Assembly: GCA_038207585.1 (NCBI GenBank) | Contig: JBBQZP010000026.1 | Span: 1 to 64,000, forward strand | Reading direction: 5' to 3' | Length of the DNA: 64,000 nucleotides | Source: JBBQZP01 sp038207585 | GTDB taxonomy: Bacteria > Pseudomonadota > Alphaproteobacteria > Rhodobacterales > Rhodobacteraceae | Part shown: piece after piece, positions 17,361 to 25,070 of the stretch | Numbering within the stretch: position 1 is the first letter of the stretch | How the letters are laid out: every line of letters begins with the position of its first letter | Position numbers and translations under genes: made by a program | Notes under the pieces: generated by a model | Seen by the model: only the letters and a program-made list of their open reading frames with translations | Told to the model about the DNA's origin: nothing | Database searches by the model: none

Positions 17361-17966
17361 TCAAACCCTCCATCTTTGCAAGGCGCGGTGCAGACCGGTC
17401 ACAGGGTCGGAAAATACGGCTGCCCGTTCCTCGACTGTCGTTTCTTTGTAGGCTGGCACAGTCACCAAAGAAAATTCGTAGAGAAGGGCGGAATTGATCG
17501 TTCTGATCAGCGCCCTACCCTCGCTCGGGTCTTCTTCGGTTGTTTCTTCTGCGTTCGGGTCAATCCGCTGGGGCGGAATTTGGAACCCCGGCGATATTCC
17601 AACAATCAGCCCTACTGCAAAACCCGCGAAAAAGTCTTGAACGTAGGGGGCACGTTGCAACTCGGGCAGTATGATCGCTTCAAAGATGACGGCCTCAGGC
17701 GTGTCTGACACGAAGAATGTGCCCGCCCCTCGACTGGCAAGCGGGCGATTGTAGTCATGCCCAATCAGAAGGTGAATTTCTTCGTCGGGCTTTTCGATCC
17801 GATAGGCAAACGCCTTTCGGCGAAACTTCTCTTTTCTGGGTCGCCCGGTCTTGCCACCGTCAGACAAGACCGCGCGTTTTTCATAGGGGAACGTACCCTT
17901 GAGGCGGCGCGATCCATCTTGCGCCGCCCGAATTTCAAGCGCGCCGATTGCGCCGCCCAGCAGCAT
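17361..17966 (-). CDS. HK97-type prohead protease
   Basis: A 201-residue serine protease of the U35/HK97 type that cleaves the capsid scaffold domain during head maturation. The likely catalytic His is in LLIGHDYNRPLAS (about residue 70) and the likely Ser in LLYEFSLVTVPAYKET (about residue 166). The start overlaps the capsid stop by one base, so they are translated in tandem. Confidence 0.87.
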   Translation of the reverse strand: MLLGGAIGALEIRAAQDGSRRLKGTFPYEKRAVLSDGGKTGRPRKEKFRRKAFAYRIEKPDEEIHLLIGHDYNRPLASRGAGTFFVSDTPEAVIFEAIILPELQRAPYVQDFFAGFAVGLIVGISPGFQIPPQRIDPNAEETTEEDPSEGRALIRTINSALLYEFSLVTVPAYKETTVEERAAVFSDPVTGLHRALQRWRV

Positions 17967-19231
17967 CAGACGCGAACCCCGGTCAGAATCTCCAACTGGA
18001 CGCCGCGCGGCACCGTCACGTCAAGCGTGGCAAGCGCCGTCAGCCGCAGGCCACCCGATGCCGCATCGCTGAACGGGTCGCGGATCATGTCAATCGCACC
18101 CCATGCGCCCATGAAGGCCGGGGGTGTGCCACCCGCCGCCGTGGTCAGAAGCGCCGTGCAGGCCAAGGGCGAGCCAGTCGGGGCGGCAAGCGCGTTCGTG
18201 GTCATCGCCACATTCTGCGCACCCACTGCCGCCAGCAGGCGATCCCATTCCCAGATCGGGGCAGCATCGGCGGCTTGCAGCGCGTCCAGTGCGGCGTAGA
18301 CCTCAGGCCGGATCAGCACCTTGCAATCGCTCGGGCTGGTCGCGGCGTTGCCGGTCATGAACCGGATGATTGCCGCACGGAACACGGCCCAGCTTGCAGC
18401 CGCCCCTACCGCCGTCACGGTGATGCCATAGGTCGCAGCGCCGGGGATGATGCCCAGCGGTTGCCCGCTCGCACCCGTCCCCAGAAACACTGCCTTGTCC
18501 ATTTCGGTCGCCATCGCGCCCTGCATGTCGCGCCGGATTGCTGCTTCCAGCGCATCGCCGCTTTGCTTCATCGCCTTGCGGGTCAGCTTCATCTGGACGC
18601 CCAGATTGTAATCGGGCTTCATCGCCTTATCCGTGGTCGCATAGGCGGTCGGGCTTGCCACCGCACCAGTTTCACCCGATGCCCAGCCCGCCGTCACGGC
18701 AGAGGTGACAACCGGCCATTCGGTCGCACCCGTGCCGATGTCGATCATCTGCACGCCCATGCGCGCGGCAACAGATCCCGGAAAAAGCCTGTCAATGATC
18801 GGGCGCGTGGTGATCGGGTTCGGCGTGCCACCCGCCACGGTTTCGCCCGCGCGGACTTCCAGCGCCTGCCACGGCACGGGCACGCCCCGGAAACCGCCTT
18901 TCGCGCGCAGCTCAGACACGATTTCCGCCGTGCGCCCGTCAAGCGTGCGGCCCTCGTCCAGCGCCAGCGCGACCTGGCGCATCTCAAACCCGGCAACCAT
19001 TTCCGACCATTCGCGGCCGGAACGGGTTTCCAGTTCCTCGCCCGCCTCGCGGCGTTCGGTATCTTCGGCAATCAAGGCTGCGCGGAACCGGGTTTCATTG
19101 GTGCGATATTCCGCATCCATGTCGGTCATCGACCGGATTTCATCTTCGGTCGGGGTCGGCTTGCCCGCCAGACCGGCAAGGGCTTGGCGGATTTCCGACT
19201 GACGCCGGGTGATAGTCATCGAATCAAGCAT
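17966..19231 (-). CDS. Major capsid protein (HK97 fold)
   Basis: A 421-residue phage capsid protein. The first 110 or so residues are charged and helical (RRQSEIRQALAGLAG, TERREAGEELETR), typical of the scaffolding delta domain removed by the prohead protease. The core follows, with family-like motifs GASGQPLGII, WEWDRLLAAVGAQNV and a final LDVTVPRGVQLEILTGV. The protein starts inside the end of the HNH gene (8-base overlap). An intact capsid gene is the key feature of this element. Confidence 0.9.
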   Translation of the reverse strand: MLDSMTITRRQSEIRQALAGLAGKPTPTEDEIRSMTDMDAEYRTNETRFRAALIAEDTERREAGEELETRSGREWSEMVAGFEMRQVALALDEGRTLDGRTAEIVSELRAKGGFRGVPVPWQALEVRAGETVAGGTPNPITTRPIIDRLFPGSVAARMGVQMIDIGTGATEWPVVTSAVTAGWASGETGAVASPTAYATTDKAMKPDYNLGVQMKLTRKAMKQSGDALEAAIRRDMQGAMATEMDKAVFLGTGASGQPLGIIPGAATYGITVTAVGAAASWAVFRAAIIRFMTGNAATSPSDCKVLIRPEVYAALDALQAADAAPIWEWDRLLAAVGAQNVAMTTNALAAPTGSPLACTALLTTAAGGTPPAFMGAWGAIDMIRDPFSDAASGGLRLTALATLDVTVPRGVQLEILTGVRV

Positions 19232-19577
19232 TTGGTTCTCCTGTCATGCTCAGTTTGGATTTATGCGTGGCCCTCTCAAGCGAGGTCACAGAGTCCCGCC
19301 AGTCGCGGCGGGCATCGGTCACGGGGCGGTGCCCGCATTCGATTCTGGTCTTTTTGGTGTGGCAGGACGGGCAAAGCGCCTGCAGATTTTCTGGGGTGTA
19401 GGACAGGTCCGGGTGCGTCCGAACCGGCTTGATGTGGTCGACCTCAAGCCGCCCGCCGCAGTCACAGTGCTTGCAGCGGAAGCCGTCACGCTCAAGGATT
19501 TCCATCCGCAGCACCTTCCAGCGCTTCGTGCGCGTGACGACCTGCGAATGTCGAATATGTTCCTTGCGCACCCCCAT
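19224..19577 (-). CDS. HNH endonuclease
   Basis: A 117-residue HNH nuclease. Zinc-binding pairs CKHCDC and CPSCH flank the active centre LEVDHIKPV (His and neighbouring Asp), followed by YTPENLQALC with the conserved Asn. HNH nucleases beside terminase genes help cut cohesive-end packaging sites in HK97-like phages, so I infer cos-type packaging. It lies between terL and the capsid gene in the head operon. Confidence 0.92.
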   Translation of the reverse strand: MGVRKEHIRHSQVVTRTKRWKVLRMEILERDGFRCKHCDCGGRLEVDHIKPVRTHPDLSYTPENLQALCPSCHTKKTRIECGHRPVTDARRDWRDSVTSLERATHKSKLSMTGEPNA

Positions 19578-19629
19578 CAGACGATTTCCGCCCGCTGAAA
19601 ATGCAGATTGGTGTCAAGATTACCCTCGA

Positions 19630-21309
19630 TCATGCGAAATGCACCTTTGCCTTGCGGGTCACCCGCCCGGTGATCCGCGCGCCCTCTGCCACGGCCAGCA
19701 CCGATGCGGCCACCGCATCAATCCGCCCGTTCGACCGCGCCTTGGTCAATTTCAGATTGTTGGCCGGGTCGCGCAGCACGACCGCATCGGCAATGGCAGA
19801 CCGCAGCAGCAGCGACGGCTTGACCTGCACTTTTCCGTCAAAAACCGCCCTGCGGAACCGCTCACAATCCTCGCCGCCATCGCGGAAACCCTGCCCGCGC
19901 CAGATCAGGGGCGCGCGAATACCCGCCTTGTCCAACGCCTCACCAAGTTCGCTTTGCTTGTAGCGGTCCATTGTAATTGAGGCGATCATTTCGCCCTGCA
20001 CATGCGCCATAACCTCGATCAACCACGGTGCAACAGGCACAGTCATGTCGCCCAAAAGCGCCAATTCGCCCCTATCCTGCATCTGGCAATACCGATCATT
20101 CACCGCATCGGCTTGCCCGCGATCCAGAAGCGAAGGACGCGAAGGAAACGTGCCCTTGCATTCCAGCCGACCGCTTTCCGGCCAATAGAACGCCGCGGCT
20201 GTCATGCTGGCAGACCCGCCAAGGTCGATCCCAATCACAACCCGACCTTGGCGCGGGGGCAAGTCTGCCGTTTCGCAAGCCATCCATTCGTCGACTGTCA
20301 CAAGATGATCGCGGGTTTCGCCGCTGATCCGTTCATTCCGGTTGTAAAGCCGGAACGAGGTCAGGCTTGCGCCGCCGCGTGCTATTGCCCGCCTCGCCTG
20401 CGCTTCAAGCCATTCAATGCTGGACCCGATTCCGTGCATGGCGCCGGGGTTTGCGATCATCAGTGACTCGCGGTCATCAGCGGGCAAACCGGGTGCCGGC
20501 CGATGTTCCTGGCAGTAAGTATTCGGCAGATCGTCATCCAGCCATTTGCTGAACGGGTGTATGTCATCCGCCGCCGATGTGCTGATGATAAGGGCCCGTC
20601 CTCCGCGCTTGCCCAGACCCGACAGAAGGGCCGATTCCAGAGCATCGCCCTTTTCGGCTTCCCAATGGCCGCGTTCATCTAGAAGGCACATCGTCGGGGC
20701 AGACCCCAGCGCAGACCGGCCATCAGCGGCAATGACCCGCAGGACGTGACCGCCTCCGTCACCCTCATACTCTATCTCAAGGCGGGGGGCGCGACGGAAG
20801 ATCAGCCTGCGCTGAATCTCCAATGGAAGGGATGCCGCGAATTGTGCTGCAAAATTCCAGCCAATACGGGCCTGATCGCGCGACCTGGCGGCGATCAGGA
20901 TTTCCCGGCGCGGCTGGCGGTCCCAGACGCCAACCAGCCCACCTAGCGCAAGCCCCGCAGACAGTGCAGTTTTGGCGTTGCCGCGCCCGATCGACAAAAT
21001 CGCCGCCGTGATCCCCTCGCCCAACGCCCCCTCAATGAATTGCCGTTGAAACGGTGCCAAATTCATCAACTGGCCTGCGTTCGGACCCTCTGGAATTTTC
21101 AAACCCTGCAGAAATTGTATAGCAATTTCCGATGGTTGATGGATATTTTCCGGCCCAATTTTCCCTTCGTGAGCGAGAGGAGAAAACTCACAACGCCGGT
21201 CTCTATCAGGCTCAGAAACGGCGGCATTGGGACCAATACCGAACAGGTCGCCATGCTGATGCGTGTCGCGCGCTCTGATCATCGTCGTTCCCTCATCTCT
21301 TCGTTTCAT
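19630..21309 (-). CDS. terL: Terminase large subunit
   Basis: A 559-residue packaging motor. The ATPase half has Walker A ILSIGRGNAKT (about residues 104-114) and Walker B MCLLDERGHW (about 208-216). The nuclease half starts with GIDLGGSASM (Asp about 362), and a late LTKARSNGRIDAVAA holds a probable third metal ligand. ATG 21309 is used; ATG 21282 is also possible. A non-coding stretch of 347 bp with strong hairpins lies just upstream. No clear small-terminase gene precedes it. Confidence 0.93.
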   Translation of the reverse strand: MKRRDEGTTMIRARDTHQHGDLFGIGPNAAVSEPDRDRRCEFSPLAHEGKIGPENIHQPSEIAIQFLQGLKIPEGPNAGQLMNLAPFQRQFIEGALGEGITAAILSIGRGNAKTALSAGLALGGLVGVWDRQPRREILIAARSRDQARIGWNFAAQFAASLPLEIQRRLIFRRAPRLEIEYEGDGGGHVLRVIAADGRSALGSAPTMCLLDERGHWEAEKGDALESALLSGLGKRGGRALIISTSAADDIHPFSKWLDDDLPNTYCQEHRPAPGLPADDRESLMIANPGAMHGIGSSIEWLEAQARRAIARGGASLTSFRLYNRNERISGETRDHLVTVDEWMACETADLPPRQGRVVIGIDLGGSASMTAAAFYWPESGRLECKGTFPSRPSLLDRGQADAVNDRYCQMQDRGELALLGDMTVPVAPWLIEVMAHVQGEMIASITMDRYKQSELGEALDKAGIRAPLIWRGQGFRDGGEDCERFRRAVFDGKVQVKPSLLLRSAIADAVVLRDPANNLKLTKARSNGRIDAVAASVLAVAEGARITGRVTRKAKVHFA

Positions 21310-21656
21310 CGTCGATCTTCTCTTAAGTTCCTCACCCTATTGGATGGTGAGGGTTGTTGTGACGGGCATAGGAAGACAGCCCACAGCAATGTGCTGCGGC
21401 TGTCCCTATGCCCGCACGGTCTTGCCTATTGGCCGGAGCCGGGCCGCCGCTTAGGGCCTCACTGTGCGCGCGTCCTCGCCAGTGAGTTGACCGCTACTTC
21501 CTGCACTTCGAACGCTGTGCAGCGGATCGGGCTTCGGTCGTTAGGACTGCCCTTTGCATTTGATCCGGCCCCGTGGTATGCTCGTGAAGTTGCGCGGCCA
21601 CTGTCTGAACCCTCCCGCACAACCCGCCCGCCGCGCCAACGGCGGGCATTCTTCAT
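21310..21656. other. Non-coding stretch with strong hairpins upstream of terL
   Basis: No convincing gene on either strand; the open frames here have unnatural composition. It contains a 52-nt hairpin at 21363-21414 with arms of 10, 7 and 5 base pairs (CGGGCATAGG with CCTATGCCCG, GACAGCC with GGCTGTC, CAGCA with TGCTG), small internal bulges and a three-base loop. A second hairpin at 21626-21647 has 8-bp arms (GCCCGCCG and CGGCGGGC) and a six-base loop. Candidate packaging site, leader RNA or small RNA. Confidence 0.6.
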
Positions 21657-21896
21657 TCAATCCCTCTCAATGAGTTCAGGGTCATCCTCGACCCCTGACA
21701 TGGGCAGTTCGGCCACCATGCGCTGCATGACCGCCAACTGTTTCGCAGAAGGAGACCAACCCGGTTTCTTGCGGTCACGCTGGATCGAAAGGGCGAAGCC
21801 GCGTGCCCATCCTCTGGCATCCGCGACAACACGGCCCCACCTGAACAACAGATGATCAACCTCTATGTCGCCCGTGTAAGACTGGTCCGACCTCAT
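21657..21896 (-). CDS. Small phage protein with SPKQLAVM motif
   Basis: A 79-residue protein. The central part FALSIQRDRKKPGWSPSAKQ and then LAVMQRMVAELP resembles short proteins seen in alphaproteobacterial phages, whose function is unknown. The start overlaps the connector gene stop by 4 bases. By position before terL it could stand in for the small terminase, but no HTH is evident. Confidence 0.6.
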   Translation of the reverse strand: MRSDQSYTGDIEVDHLLFRWGRVVADARGWARGFALSIQRDRKKPGWSPSAKQLAVMQRMVAELPMSGVEDDPELIERD

Positions 21897-22426
21897 AGCG
21901 CCACCCTGCGATACCGAGCGCAGACCCTGACAAAGTGAGGAGATAGGCGTTCAGTCTTTCTGTCGCTGGCCCCGCGCACATCATAATGAGACGCGACCTG
22001 GTCATTGATAGCGGCCGCCAGATCAGGTGGAACATCAGCCGCAGTCGGGCCAAATCCTGCAACGTATTCGATCACGATCACGCCGCAGGGCTTTGCGTCA
22101 GTCAATCGAACCGCAGGACGCAATCCGGTTGTGACCGCGAACCCCTCGAACGCAACATTGTCCGCCGTGATTTCCACAGAGAGCGGGTCGAAAAGTGGCG
22201 CGACAGGCAGTTGCAACCAAGTTGTGCGCGGCCAAGCGTCGAACGTGATTCGGACGGTCTGATTCAGGAAGGCAACATCGCCGTACTTTTCAGCCTCGCT
22301 TACCGCAGATTGAGCAAACCTGCAGAGTTCGGCGTCATCATCTGACCAATCTACACGGGCATGTTTTTTCAGATGGTCCAACACAAAAGCGTCAGCGGTA
22401 GTCAAAGGAATTCGCTGAATGTTCAT
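21893..22426 (-). CDS. Phage head-tail connector protein (gp6/gp8-like)
   Basis: A 177-residue protein that starts IPLTTADAFVLDHLKKHARVD, the common opening of gp6-type connectors, in which helices bind under the portal. The middle (VRITFDAWPRTTWLQLPVAP) and VIVIEYVAGFGPTAADVPPDL also match phage phiE125 gp8-like proteins. A connector would allow tails made by another phage to dock on this element's heads. The start overlaps the preceding gene stop by 4 bases. Confidence 0.82.
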   Translation of the reverse strand: MNIQRIPLTTADAFVLDHLKKHARVDWSDDDAELCRFAQSAVSEAEKYGDVAFLNQTVRITFDAWPRTTWLQLPVAPLFDPLSVEITADNVAFEGFAVTTGLRPAVRLTDAKPCGVIVIEYVAGFGPTAADVPPDLAAAINDQVASHYDVRGASDRKTERLSPHFVRVCARYRRVAL

Positions 22427-22794
22427 GCTGCCGCCCTTCCCGCATAGCGAAGGAAGGCTTTCCGGTCGACGGAAGCCATCGCTTCAAACGTGGCGGCGCA
22501 AAACGCTTTGAGTTGGGCACGGTCGGCATACATAGCCCAAACCCGCGCCTCCTCCATCTGGTTCAAAAATGGCACCGAAGGCATTGGTGCGCGCAGGTCA
22601 GCAAGCGCTGCACCCATGATTTCGCAGGCGTCGGAAGGATGACAATCGGCTATCGCGTGACACAACGCCATTGCTGCAATGGAGCGCTTGCGGTAATGTT
22701 CAGTCTTGAACGAATATGTAATGACTTCGGCCCCGGTTGCGCCAGCCAGCGCGCCGGGGTTTTCGTTTTCGGGCGACGGAACAAGGTTCGCCAA
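22423..22794 (-). CDS. Hypothetical protein at the right end of the element
   Basis: About 123 residues if started at TTG 22794, which has AAGGA just upstream. The open frame continues to 22938, but that would cross the attachment site, so the longer start cannot belong to the element. The C-terminal half is alpha-helical and phage-like (EIMGAALADLRAPMPSVPFL, ARVWAMYADRAQLKAFC). It is the first gene of the leftward head operon, the usual place of a small terminase. I cannot show a DNA-binding domain. Confidence 0.55.
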   Translation of the reverse strand: MANLVPSPENENPGALAGATGAEVITYSFKTEHYRKRSIAAMALCHAIADCHPSDACEIMGAALADLRAPMPSVPFLNQMEEARVWAMYADRAQLKAFCAATFEAMASVDRKAFLRYAGRAAA

Positions 22795-22860
22795 GCATTC
22801 CTTTTTCCCAATGATACCAATGGTATCAGAATTGACGTTCGCCAATCCAACCGATTGATT

Positions 22861-22879
22861 TAATGCGCGATGCGCATTA
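22861..22879. repeat. Perfect palindrome abutting attR
   Basis: TAATGCGC (22861-22868), a three-base spacer, and GCGCATTA (22872-22879) end exactly where the 15-bp attachment repeat starts. It could be a binding site for the recombinase or an accessory factor. As a transcript it would fold into an 8-bp hairpin. Confidence 0.6.
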
Positions 22880-22894
22880 CCTCCGGGCCTACCA
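22880..22894 (+). repeat. attR core: second copy of the tRNA 3'-end repeat
   Basis: Exact copy of cctccgggcctacca as found at 13481-13495. It marks the right end of the integrated element; chromosomal sequence resumes after it with the SDR gene. Confidence 0.85.
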
Positions 22895-23018
22895 CCACCG
22901 TCCTGACACCTCGCGGTCCGTCCGTGTGCGGCCTTCACAGCCTCGCGGTTTGGTTTTGGGGTTTCATGTCGGGCAGCGCGGTGCGATCATGTCAGCAGCA
23001 ATGATCAGGGAGACTGCG

Positions 23019-23852
23019 ATGCATCCGGCGCTTTTCAAGGGCGGCACTGCTGTTGTCACGGGTGCTGCCTCGGGTCTTGGCCTTGCTGCGGCGCAGCACC
23101 TCGCGCGGCTTGGGTTGCGGGTCTGTCTGGCCGATCTGCCCGGCGCGCGGCTGGATCTTGCAACGGACGCCGTGCGCGAAACCGGGGCCGAAGTGATTGC
23201 CGTGCCCACCGACGTATCCGACGAAGGCGCGCTGCGGCAATTGGCTGCGCAGGTGGCCGATGCCTTCGGCCCGGTCAATGTGCTGATGAACAACGCAGGC
23301 ATCCAACCGGGCAGCGATATCTTTGACACGCAAGGCAACTGGGGCCATATTCTCGACGTCAACCTGCACGGCATCATCCGGGGCAGCCAGATCTTTGCCC
23401 CCGGCATGATATCAGGCGGCCAGCCGGGTCTGATCCTGAACACCGGATCGAAACAGGGCATCACCACGCCGCCGGGCGATCCGGCCTACAACATTGCCAA
23501 AGCCGGGGTAAAGGTCTTTACCGAGGCGCTTCAGCACCATCTGCGGGGCCTGCCCGGCTGCCGCGTCGAAGCGCGGCTGTTCATCCCCGGGTTTGTCTTT
23601 ACCCCGCTGACCGCGAATGGCCGCACCGAAAAGCCCGCCGGGGCCAAGACGCCCGACGAAACCGTGGCGTTCCTGTTTGACGCGCTGAGCCGGGATGAGT
23701 TCTACATCCTGTGCCCCGACAATGATGTGGACCGCGCTCTGGATGCCAAGCGCATCCTGTGGGCGGCGGGTGACATCGCCGAAAATCGCCCACCCCTGTC
23801 CCGCTGGCATCCCGATCATGATGCCGCCTTCAAGGATTGGCTGAAAGCCTAG
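23019..23852 (+). CDS. SDR family oxidoreductase
   Basis: A 277-residue short-chain dehydrogenase/reductase. It has the cofactor motif TGAASGLG (about residues 14-21), NNAGIQPG, a serine in LNTGSKQG and the catalytic Tyr-Lys in PAYNIAKAG. The C-terminal part is longer than in the shortest SDRs (ending HDAAFKDWLKA). ATG 23019 has GGGAG ahead of it. Substrate unknown. It is the first chromosomal gene after the element. Confidence 0.88.
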   Translation: MHPALFKGGTAVVTGAASGLGLAAAQHLARLGLRVCLADLPGARLDLATDAVRETGAEVIAVPTDVSDEGALRQLAAQVADAFGPVNVLMNNAGIQPGSDIFDTQGNWGHILDVNLHGIIRGSQIFAPGMISGGQPGLILNTGSKQGITTPPGDPAYNIAKAGVKVFTEALQHHLRGLPGCRVEARLFIPGFVFTPLTANGRTEKPAGAKTPDETVAFLFDALSRDEFYILCPDNDVDRALDAKRILWAAGDIAENRPPLSRWHPDHDAAFKDWLKA

Positions 23853-23934
23853 TCTTCGGACAATTTGCCAAAAAGATGTCGGTTGATTGCGGTCCCGCAA
23901 AAGGGTTCACTGAAGCACAGTCAGAGGAACCGCC

Positions 23935-24093
23935 ATGTCGCAACCGGTCTGTCCGGTCATCGCCAAAAGACCCGCGCCGTGTTGCGCGCAAAACCACAGC
24001 GCCGCGTTGCACTGGATCGGACCGGACGCCCGGCATGCGTGCCTGCGCAATTTCGCACGGCCTATTTCATGTTTTGACATGGCCCCTCGATGA
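23935..24093 (+). CDS. Possible small protein upstream of the dipeptidase
   Basis: A 52-residue frame starting MSQPVCPVIAKRPAPCC and ending SCFDMAPR. GAGGAA lies at a good distance before its ATG and its stop overlaps the dipeptidase start as ATGA. It holds five cysteines. It may be a short leader peptide or a chance frame; I recognise no family. Confidence 0.35.
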   Translation: MSQPVCPVIAKRPAPCCAQNHSAALHWIGPDARHACLRNFARPISCFDMAPR

Positions 24094-25070
24094 GCCCGCT
24101 GATCGACGGGTTGCAATACGCGAACTGGTCGGAAAAAATCTTCCGCCAGATGCGCGCGGGGGGTGTCGATGCGGTGCATGTGACGATTACCTATCACGAG
24201 ACGTTTCGCGAAAGCGCTGCCAATATCGCCCGCTGGAACCGCTGGTTCGAAACCTACCCCGACCTGATCTTTCAGGGCTTCACCGCCGCTGATATCGACG
24301 TTGCCCGTGCCACCAAACGCACCGCGATCTTTTTTGGCGCCCAGAACCCAAGCTGTATTGAAGACGACATCGGCCTTGTGCAGATCCTGCACCAGCTTGG
24401 CCTGCGCTTCATGCAGCTGAGCTACAACAACCAGTCCCTTCTGGCCACGGGCTGCTATGAGGCCGAAGACCACGGCCTGACCCGCATGGGCCGCGCGGTC
24501 GTGGCCGAGATGAACCGCGTGGGCATGGTCGTCGACATGAGCCATTCGGCGGAACGATCGACCCTTGATACCATCGCCCATTCCGCGCGCCCCATAGCCA
24601 TCACGCACGCGAACCCGGCAAGCTGGCACGCGGCCAGACGCAACAAATCCGACACCGTGCTGCGGGCCTTGGCCGCGCGGGGCGGGATGCTGGGGTTTTC
24701 GCTTTATCCGCATCACCTGCGGGGCGGCAGTGCCTGCACCCTGGCCGATTTCTGCACGGCCGTTGCGCGCACCGCCGATCTGATCGGCATCGAACACATT
24801 GGCATCGGCAGCGATCTTTGTCAGGATCACCCCGACAGCGTGGTGGAGTGGATGCGCGTGGGCCGCTGGACCAAACAGGTGGATTTCGGCGAGGGAACTG
24901 CGGCAGCCCCCGGCTTTCCGCCGATGCCGGCGTGGTTCGGCGATAACCGCGATTTCGGAACCATCGCCCACGGCCTTGCGCAAACCGGGATGACCAAATC
25001 TGAGATCGCCGCCATCATGGGCGGCAACTGGCAGCGCTTCTTTGCCGCAAGTTTCGGCCCCGCCACATGA
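24090..25070 (+). CDS. Membrane dipeptidase-like protein (peptidase M19)
   Basis: A 326-residue renal-dipeptidase-family TIM barrel. Zinc-site and family motifs include IDGLQYANW at the start (ordinary members have a His-x-Asp here), GVDAVHVTITYHE, VVDMSHSAERSTLD, AITHANPASWH and IGIGSDLCQDH. The first metal motif reads DGLQ rather than HxD, as in a subfamily found in Rhodobacteraceae, so activity on dipeptides is uncertain. The stop overlaps the next gene by 4 bases; these two and the DUF3726 gene form one operon. Confidence 0.85.
   Translation: MSPLIDGLQYANWSEKIFRQMRAGGVDAVHVTITYHETFRESAANIARWNRWFETYPDLIFQGFTAADIDVARATKRTAIFFGAQNPSCIEDDIGLVQILHQLGLRFMQLSYNNQSLLATGCYEAEDHGLTRMGRAVVAEMNRVGMVVDMSHSAERSTLDTIAHSARPIAITHANPASWHAARRNKSDTVLRALAARGGMLGFSLYPHHLRGGSACTLADFCTAVARTADLIGIEHIGIGSDLCQDHPDSVVEWMRVGRWTKQVDFGEGTAAAPGFPPMPAWFGDNRDFGTIAHGLAQTGMTKSEIAAIMGGNWQRFFAASFGPAT

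Larger units (their letters stand above)
13481..22894. mobile_element. Integrated phage satellite-like element with capsid and packaging genes only (cf-PICI-like)
   Basis: A 9.4-kb insertion at a tRNA 3' end. It is bounded by two copies of cctccgggcctacca (13481-13495 and 22880-22894). The tyrosine recombinase gene lies right beside the left copy. Inside are two DNA-binding regulators, four small unknown genes, and a head module transcribed leftwards: head-tail connector, TerL, HNH nuclease, capsid, prohead protease, portal. I see no tail tube, tape measure, fibre, lysis, primase or replication gene. This set matches capsid-forming phage-inducible islands, known in other Proteobacteria; a decayed prophage is the main alternative. 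All frames in it look intact, which favours a working element. Confidence 0.8.

Noticed and set aside
17948..19432. 494-codon plus-strand frame opposite the capsid gene
   Set aside because: Arg/His-rich shadow; the capsid and HNH proteins on the minus strand have clear motifs.
21040..21855. 271-codon plus-strand frame in the gap upstream of terL
   Set aside because: It crosses coding sequence on the other strand and the hairpins, and has no phage-like motif. The gap is better read as non-coding.
13481..22894. Gene transfer agent (GTA) cluster
   Set aside because: Rhodobacterales GTAs have terL, portal, protease and capsid but also a full tail set, no integrase and no att repeats. Here integrase and tRNA borders are present and tails are absent.
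22423..22938. 171-codon form of the rightmost gene of the element
   Set aside because: The long form starts beyond attR in chromosomal DNA, so before integration it would not exist. An internal TTG start with AAGGA is preferred.
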